Origin: Pelodera strongyloides
Lineage: Eukaryota > Nematoda > Chromadorea > Rhabditida > Rhabditidae
Assembly (NCBI GenBank): GCA_036852015.1
Contig: JAANDG010000069.1
Location: 62,001-126,000, forward strand
Length of the DNA stretch: 64,000 nt
Reading direction: 5' to 3'
Part shown: in pieces, positions 1 through 11,238 of the stretch
Position numbering within the stretch: position 1 is the stretch's first letter
How the letters are laid out: the number at the start of each line of letters is the position of its first letter
Position numbers and translations under genes: made by a program
The notes under the pieces: generated by a model
Told to the model about the DNA's origin: nothing
Databases searched by the model: none
Seen by the model: the letters and a program-made list of their open reading frames with translations, nothing else

Positions 1-288
1 GCTTAGTGGTCGCGGGTCTGCATTGTTTTATTTGTTTAGCGAGTCGCTTTTCTGTCTAAAGAGCTTTTTCAGCTAGTCTTTTGGGTCTGTTTTGCAAAGC
101 AAATTGCAATATTTTGGTTTGTTTTTCTTACAAAAAAGCCATTTTGTGAAATTTCTTTTCAAAGTATAATGTATGCATTCTAGGGAAACAACATCATGAA
201 AGTCCCCTAACACTAACTGGTTCATTTTATTTTCAAAATCATGCTATTCTGATGTTTTCCATATTTGTATTTTACAACATTCATGAAA

Positions 289-517
289 TTAAAGGGAGAG
301 GCCCATGAGAAAAAAGTTTTCCTCAATTTACTTGCGCAGAATGTCCAGAATTTTAGAAATATTACTGTAAAAACAGCATTTCTTTGCACCATAACTCTGT
401 GAGTTCTAGGTTCTAGGTGCAAAGAAACGCGGTTTTCACAGTAACATTTCTGAAATTCCGGACATTCTGTGCAAGTAAGTTGAGGAAAACTTTTTTCTCG
501 TGGGCCTCTCCCTTTAA
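289..517. repeat. Family D palindromic TTAA element
   Basis: The left arm reads TTAA-AGGGAGAGGCCCATGAG and the right arm is its near reverse complement, CTCGTGGGCCTCTCCCT-TTAA. Pairing continues inward over about 100 bp per arm. The ends resemble family C (AGGGACAGGCCCATC). I infer a non-autonomous TTAA-targeting transposon. Confidence 0.85.
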
Positions 518-1756
518 CAATTAATTTATGCAATAAATCATGACTGAGGAATTCTGCAGTTTGTATCCAAATTTATGCTAACTAGTGAAAAGTTAATAGT
601 GTTCGTGAAATTAGAATGACAATCATGTTCAATCTCACTTTTTGTACATTCCTGATTTACGATACACTAATATACATATTTTATTATTAAACACGAAGGT
701 GTTTTAAAATCGCTTAGCAACGGGAGAAACCAGGCACGGTTCAGAAATTCAAATTCTAAAATATATATAGTTTGCTATCCCGCATATGTATTTATTTAGA
801 TAATATATATATATATTATGTACACTTTGTAACTAATTAAACAACATTTTATTTCCCTATAAATTGTTAAAGCATGCAAATCATTTCGTATACCGTATTT
901 TTTGAATATTAACCACATTTTTTGGCTACACTTGGTTATATTTGATCACTTTGGCGACAGATTTTTTATTTTTTTTATTCGAATGATCACCTTTAGTCTT
1001 TACATTTTAAATAACAAGAAACAAGGGCGTTAGACAAAGATCTTTCTAGATATGGCATGCATTCAAAAAGCATCTTGATTTCTATCTGTCCGATTTGCAT
1101 AAAATATAAGAAGGTGTAGAACCGGACAATGACCAAATATCTCATGCCATTTCATAGAAAAAAACATCTCCCCTTTATTTTAATTCACAGGAATAGTTCC
1201 TGAATCCCTGGTTTGTATAATACTTTGCAATTTATAAACTTACTAGTGTTATTAATGTGTAAAGACAGTAAAGTACAGAGTTTTTTTTTTGTAATTTTGC
1301 AGAAAATATAGAAATTGAAAGTGTTTTACATAGTTTTGAACGTCTCAGTGTTTTCTTTCGAGAGCCAGAACTGACTCAGTCAGAAAAGTAACACATTTCA
1401 AACTCTTGAATTATTTTCCACTATTGATCGATCATTTGTGCTCATTTCATTTTTCTATTCATTCAATTTTTCTATTAATTCATGATGCTTTCCGTTTTGT
1501 GGAAAATCTATTCATGAAATACAATACGACCCTTTTCCCTTTGTTAAATCCGTTGTCACATCGGTTTAATAACAAAAAAAAATTAGCTAAAATCTGATAT
1601 TTTATGGGAATTTATCATTTTCACTCCCCAACAGTAAATTAGCGCTAGAATGAGACGACTGCTTATGAAAATGCTTCGGGTACGTACGTTTTGCTAATTC
1701 AGAAAATGTAGAGTTTCTCTGGCTAGAGGTTCACTATACTATACTATGAGACATCA

Positions 1757-1888
1757 CAGGCCATATTCACCACTCCCATTCCCTCGGGGAAATATTCCCT
1801 GGGGACAGGAAATACTATTCCAATGTGAGAGACGCAGAGAAAAAGACGGGGAAACCCATGGAGAATTAAGTGGTTAATATGGCCTCAC
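1757..1888. repeat. Family F inverted-repeat element
   Basis: It starts with GGCCATATTCACCACT and ends with its near complement, TAAGTGGTTAATATGGCC. The interior contains AGAGAAAAAGACGGGG and ATATTCCCTGGGGACAG, which recur in the other family F copies (18110, 52141, 53782, 58354, 61811). Confidence 0.8.
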
Positions 1889-2240
1889 TCAGTAGGAGTT
1901 CCACTCTGAAGCGTGGAGCAGATCTCGAAAAATACATCCTACCTTATTTGGCTCATGTTCAGGATCCTTTTGACGTATCTTTCATTGACGACTGAGACTA
2001 CCCTAACATCATTTGTCTTGATTTTTGCAGTATTTCACCGAGTTATATCTGCTATTCTTTTCATACATAGTGTAATCCAACACATCTTTATGTCTAACAA
2101 CTCTTCAAATAAATGATTACTAAATACGAAACCTAATAATGCTTGTTTTTTGGAAGATCAACCCATCATCTTTCGATAAAAGGAAACTATTTGAGCAATT
2201 CATTCTCGTGAGCCTCCTCCTTTAATGAAATTTATAAATA

Positions 2241-2248
2241 CTTTTCAG
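2241..2248 (+). promoter_or_regulatory. Probable trans-splice acceptor, transporter gene
   Basis: CTTTTCAG lies 6 nt upstream of the ATG at 2255 and no upstream coding exon is evident. In nematodes this arrangement usually marks spliced-leader addition. It could instead be an ordinary acceptor for an exon carrying only 5' UTR. Confidence 0.55.
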
Positions 2249-2254
2249 GTGGTG

Positions 2255-5200
2255 ATGAAGGACGACGTGGAGAGCGAGAAACTTCTTCAAACTTCTTCAG
2301 TTACGATACAAAGAAGGGGATACACATTCGGTGAATCGGTGGGTACTTTATTCCTAATAATAAGTGTTGGCAAGGCGCGAGCTCTTCGCCATACGTCCGC
2401 CGCTTTATCAATTGCGCCAATAAGCCGCGTTTTTGAACATCGTTGAATACTTCCTACCATGAGACTGTTTTACCAGTTAAGCCATATTATTATTTTCTCA
2501 TTCTTAGAGTAAGTAACAAACGTATGCATCAGAAATTTGTGTTGGTTTTCATATCGCTATGATTAGCGGTGGTTAACTCTTTGGAAGCAGGCAGTGAAAC
2601 GGGCTCATGTAATGCATATTATAACATTTAAAGCGAAAATACCGGCCGGTTTTTCAAACGCATCGTGGACAACTGCACTCTTATGTATTTATGCGAAGTG
2701 GGGCCTAATTGGGGTTTATTTTTTATGCTAAATTATGCCCATTTGCATATGGCGCATAAGAATGTTGGTGTACTCGATGCGTTTCAAAAACCGGCCGGTA
2801 TTTCGCTTTAACATTTTCTTTTACTCAGTGTACTTTTATTAAAATTGGTTAGTTGAACTCGCATTTAAAATCACGCTTCTATGAGTAATGGTTACTTTTC
2901 ATGTTTCATCGATGAATCATATCTAGCAGCTTTCACATTTTTGTTGGTAATATTGCGCGGATTAAGTGGCAGAGATGTTGTATATAATAGCCAGGCTAGT
3001 ATTGTGCTCTCCTATTCAACTGTACCTCTTAGTTAGGTAGGCTTTTACACACCCTATGTTCATGAGCCTGAGCATCTTTCTGCCAGCTGCGAACTTCAGA
3101 GTGCCCAACTCTGGATGTATGTCCAAGATAAGGAGCCCCTTTATAGTGCAAATTGATGTTGGCTACCTACATTAATTGTTTCATAATTGTAACTTATGTT
3201 TGCACTTATGCGTTATACGCCAAAATCTTTGCGAAAGAGAGCGGAGTCGGCGCAACACACTAGCATGCCAGCTGCCAGCTGTAAAGTTCATCATATTAAA
3301 AATATATTATTGCAAAAAATAATATATTTTCTTTCTCTTTCTATGTTTTCCATGGCCCCAATCACCTGCCTCACAATCAGAGGTTCTGTAGTGTATGACT
3401 AAAACTTTCTGTTCTCGCTGAGAGCATAGGCATAGGTGAAAACGCTTTCAATGGACAGCTCAAGACTGTCTCTTTTCTATAAACGAACACGGTTAAGAAC
3501 CGGATAAATCTTGCAAAAAGAGCCCCTATTCGAGTTAACCACCAATCACTTCAATTCGAGCCGCAAGTTTTTTGTCGTTCAAAATAACAGGAATTATATT
3601 TTAAAATGACATGTTCTAATTGCTAGATCTTCTAATTGCCATTAGTCAATCATTATTTCTACCAATTTTTCATACTAAGCATGTTCTCTGGGGTTTCAGC
3701 TTTCAAAAGTAGAATAAAAATTAGTTTATTTTCTCTTTGAAGTTTCACTGCGTTCTAAACTTCTCCTATAACTTTCCATTAATCTTCGTATAGTTTTAGT
3801 ATAAGTGTATTCGTATTGACATTGGTTTACCTATAGTTTAAAGCGAAATGCTAGCCCCTTTGGAAAATTTGTATATGTTAAGCAAATCCTATGTATCCTA
3901 TGCTAATTTTGTACGATCGTCCACGGCAATCGTACAAAATTAGCATAGGTTACATAGGATTTGTTTATCATATGCAAATTTTCCAAAGAGGCTAGCATTT
4001 CGCTTTAATCTTTAGAATTGCTCTTGTGCTTTCACTTAATACCATCCTAATTCACATTTTATGGCCCTGATCTTCAATTCCAAGGGCGCATTCGAGATGA
4101 ACATTTTGCGGAAAAGAAAAGAAGTGGTTCGAGCTGGACACCGAGAAAAAAACTAATACATGCAAAATAATTGTCGAAAATGCAAATGTACTGTAATTGA
4201 AACTAAAATCAATCGATGGTTTGCATGTGTATGCGTGGCAATTGCATTCTTTTCTGGTGGTCCATCTCGAACCAAAAGTTTTCGTTTTCTTTTCCGGAAA
4301 AAGTAGGAAAATGCCCATCTCGAATGCGCCCTCAGGCAAAGAAGATCACAATTCTAATTTCTTATATGTAGTTTCATTTTTACAGTATGACTAGAATCCT
4401 AGCAAATAATGTGAAAAATCACTGTTCTGTCGACATTTCATATCCAAAAGAGGAAAAGTATTTGAAAAGGTGCTCCCAATGGAAAACGGTTTGTTCTTTT
4501 TCTTTAATCACATTTCTACTGTTTGCCGCACCAGCGCCAATTGTTTGCCATATTTTGTCTCACTTAGTTTGTGCGGTTTCAATGGTATTTCAAAAAGAAC
4601 AGCATGTATAAGTACATACAGAGTCTGTTGTAACAGCGTTGCGGTGGAAAAGGTGGTGCGCCGTTGCCTACAAGTTTGCTAGCGAGACCCTGGCTACTTG
4701 GAAGCCAACTTTATGCTGCGCAACTAGTTTTGGCCTATATATGAGTAGTTATATTGTATTTACAATTTACTTATTTACTAATGCCAGATCGTGTCATATG
4801 TGCTTTGATTCCACACTACGATATATAATATTAATTGTTCTCTATTTTTATTCAAAAGCAATATTCCAAAACCATAGTTGCAAACAAAGAGAAGAAATGT
4901 ACGTAAAATTGCTTCTTTTCACATTTGCAGTTTTTATTTTTTTTCCAATCCACATTTGCATTGAATTATTTGGCATGTAGTTTATTATACGAGGCAATGG
5001 TTAGTCGGTATTCTTCCTGCGATTCTTTCGAAGTAGTTTTCTGCACAGCATGAACATTTTGTTTCCTGCGAGTTCAAATTTATATGCAAATTTGGTTTGG
5101 AATAGCGATTGTGTAATGCAATTAGGAAATTAGGATGCCTAAAATTTGCATATTGTCTTGATAGCATAGCCTCTTGGCCTAGGCTCGTAGGCATGCATGC

Positions 5201-8200
5201 ATGTAGGTTTCTTGCCTTTTTGTAAAACTTATTGCTGCCTTTTGACAATTTATAATTTCACTTATTTGTGTAAATACGCTAATACAAAATGGATGAATTA
5301 AAGTATAGAACATAATTAGTTACCAATTCATAGAGCTACTTGGTAAAAGTAGCAGTTTATTTGTATAATAAATAGTCTGGCTTGGCTCGGAAACTAGAAT
5401 CCCTGCTCTCTAAGCAAATAATATGTGAATTTTAATTGAAATTCGTGCGTCTATTTTGTTTGGAGGAACATTGATTTTAGCCCATCTCTGTTATTTCTAT
5501 TGCTTTTTGAATAGATTCCAAAAACGTTTGATTGGTTTTCCATTTCCACGTTTTATATCTATTTGTTGATTTTGTTTTTGAATTGTTTTCCCTGTCAAAG
5601 TAGGAAGTACTACTGTCTACTTTTGAACTAGTAAAGTGAAAGGCTAATGAATACGTTTATTTGTTTCTATTAAAGCGAAATACCGGCCGGTTTTTGAAAC
5701 GCATCGTGGACAACTGAATTCTTACGTATTTATACTAATTTGCTCGAATTTAGCTAAATTTTTATTCTAATTTATGTTCTTTTGCATACGTTGCATAAGA
5801 ATGCTGGTCCTCTCGATATGTTTCAAAAACCGGCCGGTATTTCGCTTTAGAAGTTGTACAGAGGAATATATTGCGGTCTCTTAGCACTTACGCTCTCATC
5901 CTAATTTTTTACGCTCCCAATTATCAGTCAGCTAATTCAGGCAATTGGGCAGGCTCTTCAAAACTTGCACAAATTTATTGTCTAGTACTCGAATTGTCAC
6001 TCCTTGGTGCATTCTAATTCTAGGCCCAGCAAGAATGTATACCCTTCGTCCTATAAGAATTTGTATGCAGCAATTATCGATCGATCATCAGAGCCCAGCT
6101 GTGTATGGGAGACTGAAATGGGTTAGTGTCGGCGACACTGTTAGCGTTGTAAGAGTTGCAACCGTTAGCTGTTAGCGTTGTTAGCAATGATGTTAGCATT
6201 GTTGGCTATGTGACGTTGGTAACGTTGTTAGTAATTTGCTAAAATAAACGGGAAACAGTTACAAAGCGCGGACATTATCACCCTTACTTATGTGTGGAAC
6301 ACTTACCAATCTTACCATAATACAAACTTACAAACAATGAAAGCTGACCAGAAAGAACAAAGTCTAACTTTTTCTCTCCTTTTCGTTACCCATCCACACA
6401 TCAATACTTATCGTATTTAATAATGTATATATTTATTCTGGTTACTAATACTCTAACTAGTGATAGCGGCAAACTTAGCGCTTCAGGCTAACAGTTTATC
6501 ACCCAAAATGGTAAAAACATCTTCTTTCAGCTCTACCTCTCAATATGTTCCGTGCAATTCGTGTCCATGTTTCTTCTCACGTCGCAACAGACGTTTATGC
6601 CACTTCTAGTACGAGAAGGTATGTTTGCAAGATGGTTAATTCTAGAACTATATTTTTTTCTTGTTTTTGTTAACTAAATGTGTACAGAAACCGGCTTATT
6701 ATTTGCCAAATTCTAGTCCTAGAAGGTGTGTTAATTGCGCTAAAAATGATACTAATAATTGATACTAATAATTGTCGTGTATCAGACATAGTATTAATAT
6801 TTTATTGGCAAAACATGTTTAGTGCCTAGCCTTGTTGTCCCCTTGTGCCTTGTGTCTGAGCAAAATACAGTGTTGTTCCATTTTTGTAACAAATAAAGCC
6901 CTAAGTATACCGTATGCCTAAAGGGCCTATATACCGTATGCGTAAAGGGCTCAGGTAACTCCAGGCCATACAAAGTGCACGCCCCCACGCCCCAGGTTCG
7001 GGCCGACATTTTCCCCGTTTGTGGCCCTATCCCGGCCTTCATCAATTGAAGGGCACCCCCAAGGCTTTTTTTGCTTAAATGCATGCCCTCAGGCGCTCAG
7101 GCCTAGAGTCACCTATTTTGATAAATATAAATTTTCCAGCAAATAAACAATCAAAATTCCTCCCCACCACAAGTGTCTTTCTAATGGAGGTTATACGATT
7201 GATCACCTGCACTTTACTTACGACATTCAACTTGGGTGGACCGAGAAAGTGAGGGGAAAACATTTTGGTTAATAATTTTGCCTTTATCATTTTTACTTGT
7301 TTTACATATAGTTTAGCAAAGAGTGTCTATAACATTTCAATTGCATATATGAGTGAATTATAACATTTAGATTTGCCGGCGAATTCCGACGCACTGTATG
7401 GGATAACAAACTCGAAACAGCAAAAGTTGGTGAATTTGTTTTGTTTTGGAGTAGTGAATTGTAGAAGTATTCACAAATTCTGAGACAGGCCTAGGCTTAG
7501 GCTTAGGCTTAGGCTTAGGCGTAGGCTTAGGCTTAGGCTGCTCAAGCCAGGTACCATGCAATCAGTTCCAGGCGACGTGTGGGCGTTTCGCCGCACGAGC
7601 AAATTTAGCGCGTCGTTCAATTATCAAAACTCTAATTGTCCTTCCCATTCAGGTTTGCGTGCCGGCAATTGTCTACGCTATTCAGAATAATTTGTACTAC
7701 GTGGCATTGGCTAACATTGATGCGACAACTTATTCGGTATCGTAGCTTATTTTTTGCGCTGGATCTTTCAGCTCATTTCCGCTTGAAAAGACTCCAGTGT
7801 GATTCGAACCCACCCACCAAGCACGCCACCACCTCTCGATTCACAGTCGAGCGCTCTACCTGTTGAGCTATGCTACCTTTCGCATCCTCGCACAAGCTGG
7901 GCACAATAAGCATTTATTTTCTCCATAACGGTGAACTCTTGTTCAGGTAACCTATCAACTGCGTATCCTGACCACAGCCATTCTCTCCGTCTTAATTCTT
8001 TCCAAGAAGCTGTCCTGGCAACAGTGGGTCGCCCTCCAGATCTCACTTACTGGAGTCGTTCTTGTACAGCTTGATCAGAGCAAAGGTAAATCAACAAACT
8101 GTATACTGTAGAAATTCGGGTTGTGCGCGGCGAGAATGCGGCGCAAAATGTCGCACGGCGAGAGTCTGGCCAGAGTCTGGCGAAGGCTGGGCGAATCAAA

Positions 8201-9803
8201 CTCATTGAAACGATTATGAGAAGGAAGTGCGTGACGATTTCACCCAATCACAATTTTCAACTAATTCCTTTAGCCAACTCCACAGCAGCCGGCAACCCTC
8301 TAATTGGACTGTTGGCTGTATTTTCCATGTGTTGGACGAGCGCTTTTGCTGGTAAGTTACAGTAACCACGGTCTTTAGTGGTAAATTACCGAGGTCAGGC
8401 ACATGAGTTATCAGGTTATCACTGGAACAAATATACACTATCCGGAATTGAACCCTCGACTCATTTCCGTATAATCGGGGCTTTTATCAGCATCCATACT
8501 CGCAAAAACATAGATATTGAGCGGATTCGAACCCAGACGTCTAGTTTCAAAGTGTAGAGTACTAACCACTACACCACAATGAGTCACTGTATTAAGGCGT
8601 CTACTTCGAGAAGATGTTGAAAAAGTCTCCGGTCGACGTTTGGATGCAGAATATTCGACTGTCAATGCTCACGATGCCGTTTGCTGTGATTACAATGCTG
8701 GCCTCGGATTACGATAAAATACAGGAAGGTACGGTATTGAGTGCAATTAGGTATTTCCGATTCAAGTATCTCTAATATACGTCTGGGTTTTTATATTCTT
8801 CTTCAAGTCCCTTTGAAGCTACCTATATCCTATATCTTGTTCAAGGCCCCAGTAAACCTAACTTTTATGCCCTTATCGCCATCTAAATTGGTTTCATATC
8901 TATGATATCGCTTTTTTGTGAGAATCTCATCAATTAAGTAATTATAATTATTATTATAAGTTTCTAGGTCCAGTAATGAGTCATAGGCATATGTCACTTA
9001 CTTACACACATATGAATCAATAACCTCGTTTGCAGGAGGCCTTCTCCAGGGCTGGACTCCGCTAGTCTGGACCATCACTATTCTGAATGCGTTGGGTGGA
9101 TTGGTGGTGTCTTGTGTGATGAAGTACGCGGATAATGTGAAGAAGACATACTGTCAGACTATTGCTATCGGTAGGTCGTTAGTAAAGCACGATACCCTAT
9201 TTTTCGTGGGTCTGTCCCCATTAGGAATGTGCGGCGTCCAGCAAACTCCCGAGGATACCGCATTGTTTAGAATGTAAAACAAAAAAGAGAGAACACGATA
9301 GTTGCCGTGCTCTGGTCCTCATGCGCGTACCGCGCCTATGCATATGCGCGGATGCGGAACGGCATCCGCGGATATGTGTTGCTTGCAAACTGCGTTCGCC
9401 GCGTTTATTCCCAAGTGTTTGTTTAGCCGATATCGCACTCGTTTGACCCAAGATTCCAAAGTGATATTTGCATAATCAGTACGGAGACCATAAAACATTA
9501 CCTTCGTTCATAAACCTCACAACACGACAGCAGTGCTTTCAATCCTGTATTTTCACAAAAAAAGTCAAGGAATCTTATTTTTTTTTTGTTAGGATTTTCC
9601 CAAAAATACAAAATGTTTAGGGAAAAATAAGGTATATGTCCCATTATATTATAGGTTCGACAGCAGTCATCTCAATCCTACTGGGTGATTCGGTGTTCAG
9701 TATTCAACTGATGTTCGGTGTCAGTATGGTGATCGCCTCCGTTTTCATCTACTCATTTTATCCACCTCTACAAAAGCCGAGTATTGAGGTCGAGGAGAAA
9801 TAG
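2255..9803 (+). CDS. Nucleotide-sugar transporter, SLC35A type
   Basis: Exons are 2255-2338, 6531-6618, 7140-7248, 7371-7425, 7653-7736, 7947-8085, 8274-8351, 8597-8728, 9036-9170 and 9655-9803. All phases agree and give 350 residues, close to the usual 320-350. The family moves UDP-sugars or CMP-sialic acid into the Golgi in exchange for the nucleotide monophosphate. Family signatures are clear: [17 protein letters not shown], then [20 protein letters not shown], then [20 protein letters not shown], and [18 protein letters not shown] near the end. About ten hydrophobic segments are visible, and the charged N-terminus and the C-terminal IEVEEK would face the cytosol. Exon 4 ends on an unusual GTTGGT donor and exon 8 starts after an AAG acceptor. 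Introns hold several repeats, and intron 1 is 4.2 kb. The substrate cannot be told from sequence; SLC35A2/A3-like UDP-Gal or UDP-GlcNAc transport is most likely. The first small exon is the least certain part. Confidence 0.92.
2628..2811. repeat. Family A TTAA element, copy 1
   Basis: The left end is TTAA-AGCGAAAATACCGGCCGG and the right end CCGGCCGGTATTTCGCT-TTAA. The inner arms match over GAAACGCATCG and its complement. It lies in intron 1 of the transporter gene. Confidence 0.9.
3838..4008. repeat. Family B hairpin element, copy 1
   Basis: This is an almost perfect 170-bp hairpin bounded by TTAA. The left arm begins AGCGAAATGCTAGCCCC and the right arm ends GGCTAGCATTTCGCT. The short loop reads CGATCGTCCACGGCAATCG. 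It lies in intron 1 of the transporter gene. Confidence 0.92.
4084..4331. repeat. Palindromic element with GGGCGCATTCGAGATG ends
   Basis: GGGCGCATTCGAGATG at the left is matched by CATCTCGAATGCGCCC at the right, and the arms pair imperfectly inward (AAAATGCCC and complement, GGTTCGAG with CTCGAACC). I saw no second copy in the window. Confidence 0.75.
5670..5850. repeat. Family A TTAA element, copy 2
   Basis: The ends are TTAA-AGCGAAATACCGGCCGG and CCGGCCGGTATTTCGCT-TTAG, with the same internal arms as copy 1. It lies in intron 1 of the transporter gene. Confidence 0.9.
7489..7539 (+). repeat. Interstitial telomere-type (TTAGGC)n array
   Basis: About eight hexamers in a row, nearly all TTAGGC, with one unit changed to GTAGGC and the first to CTAGGC. 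TTAGGC is the nematode telomere repeat. It sits in the intron between exons 4 and 5 of the transporter gene. A shorter TTAGGC match is also present near 39690. Confidence 0.9.
7799..7876 (-). repeat. tRNA-like sequence, His anticodon, aberrant
   Basis: On the minus strand the D arm (GCTC/GAGC) and a perfect 5-bp anticodon arm (CTCGA/TCGAG, loop CTGTGAA, anticodon GTG) are intact, and a B box GGTTCGAATC follows. However, about 20 extra GT-rich bases separate the anticodon and T arms, and the acceptor ends do not pair. I read it as a tRNA-derived repeat or pseudogene rather than a working tRNA. It lies in an intron of the transporter gene. Confidence 0.6.
8525..8584 (-). repeat. tRNA-like sequence, Gln anticodon, degenerate
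   Basis: On the minus strand it shows GGTGTAGTGGTTAGTACTC, a loop CTTTGAA (anticodon TTG) and GGGTTCGAATCC, like tRNA-Gln A and B boxes. The anticodon stem has two mismatches and there is no acceptor stem. It ends 12 nt before exon 8 of the transporter gene, so the sequence just beyond it carries that exon's splice acceptor. Confidence 0.6.
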
Positions 9804-10039
9804 AAAGGCAATTAGGCAATTAGAAGAATTAGGTCCTTAATTAGGACCTCGGAAATTAGACTTAGAATTCAATTATTATTCGACTTGTGCGATTAATTTG
9901 CAAGGTTCAGCACTTATGATGTTGGTAAAGTGAAAATATAATAGAGAACAGTTATTGTTGATCAAATCATTAATTAGAAATTAACTTACAATTATCACTT
10001 GCGTTAGCATAGTGTTTTTTTCTTTAGAGATATAATTAC

Positions 10040-10227
10040 ACCTCTACCCAATTACAAGAGTCAAGACGAGTATTATTGTGTGTAGTGCAAATTTAATTTT
10101 TAGTTCAAAGCATAGTTAGTTTTTTTTAAATATACCTCTACCCAATTACAAGAGTCAAGACGAGTATTATCGTGTGTAGTGCAAATTTAATTTTTAGTTC
10201 AAAGCATAGCTAGTTTTTTTTAAGTAT
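10040..10227 (+). repeat. Tandem duplication, 2 x 94 bp
   Basis: Two adjacent copies start with ACCTCTACCCAATTACAAG. They differ at only a few positions (for example ATTATTGTG versus ATTATCGTG), so the duplication looks recent. Confidence 0.9.
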
Positions 10228-10866
10228 CATTATTTTTCGACGGGTCGGATGTGCAAACTGTGATAATTTATTGTGTTTTGAATGATGCATAAATATGGGT
10301 TGTTCTAGTGGTGTGTTTATTTTCTTCACTGTATTTCTTGTGATATAATAGATGAGCTTGTGACACTGTGACAGCATATAAAACGGAGGGAAACCATTTG
10401 GTGACCGTTTTTTTCGTCCTAGCCTATTTGATGACCACTTGGGGATTTTTTTCGAAAACTGACGGGAATGTTACCAGTTGGTTGCAAAGTGGTTATGGTT
10501 ACGAAATGGTCGGTAACCAGTAGCCAAATGCTTTGTGTGTTCTCAGTCGTCTCAGTGTCTCAGTGACTCCGTCGTTTTCCCGTCTCTCACAATGCACACA
10601 AAGAGAGCCAGATAGGCAAAAAATAATAAAGAAACAACCTTCATAAGGCCATTTTTGAATTGTTATTTTAGTGAGTGGTGGTGTTATAGCTCAGCAGAAG
10701 TTTTCAACTACAGTATATTTGTTATTTGGCTTATTCATGCGTACCGTTTAGGGTAAAATTGGGTTTCTATGCTGTCTATGCACTGTAAACAAAAACAATA
10801 CGGAAGGTACTTAAGAAGAAAACATTACTCATAACATTACTTCCCGTTTGTTTACCATCACTTTTT

Positions 10867-11194
10867 TTACTGCACGCAGTATAACACCCGGTTTGTGAAA
10901 AGTGTGTCGGAGAACTGCATTCCCATGTATTTTATGCAAAGTGTGGTCTATTTGTTTTATTTTTAAAGCGACGTAACGACCGATTTTTGAAACGTATTGT
11001 GGAAATGTGGACAATCGTGTTCCCATGCCATGTGTTGTATGCACATGCTTATGATGAGACTTAACAATGTTTGCATACACTACGTAGGAATGCATCATCT
11101 AGCATACGTTTCAAAAACCGGCTGTTATGCCGCGTCTTTTGCATATGCAGTTTTCCAGCGCCCGGTTCATAAATCGGCTGCTATACCGCTTTAA
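10867..11194. repeat. Nested palindromic TTAA elements
   Basis: An inner element (about 10963-11146) has ends TTAA-AGCGACGTAACGACCG and CCGGCTGTTATGCCGC, a diverged family A type. It sits within an outer element with left end GCAGTATAACACCCGGTTTGTG and right end CGGCTGCTATACCGCT-TTAA, of family E type. Outer borders are approximate on the left. Confidence 0.65.
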
Positions 11195-11238
11195 GGCTTT
11201 AACATCCAAAATGGTAAATTCTGCGTTTTAGGGAGTCG

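Larger units (their letters stand above)
1..2254. other. Upstream non-coding region
   Basis: I see no coding exon here. The stretch is AT-rich and holds one long palindromic element (289-517), one family F element (1757-1888) and, at 2203-2224, what looks like a remnant of the right end of the first element, just before the first exon of the transporter gene. Promoter elements for that gene cannot be picked out by eye. Confidence 0.5.
9804..11238. other. Intergenic, transporter to saposin-like gene 1
   Basis: No coding exon seen. It contains a 94-bp tandem duplication (10040-10227) and a nested pair of palindromic elements (10867-11194) ending 45 bp before the next start codon. Confidence 0.5.
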
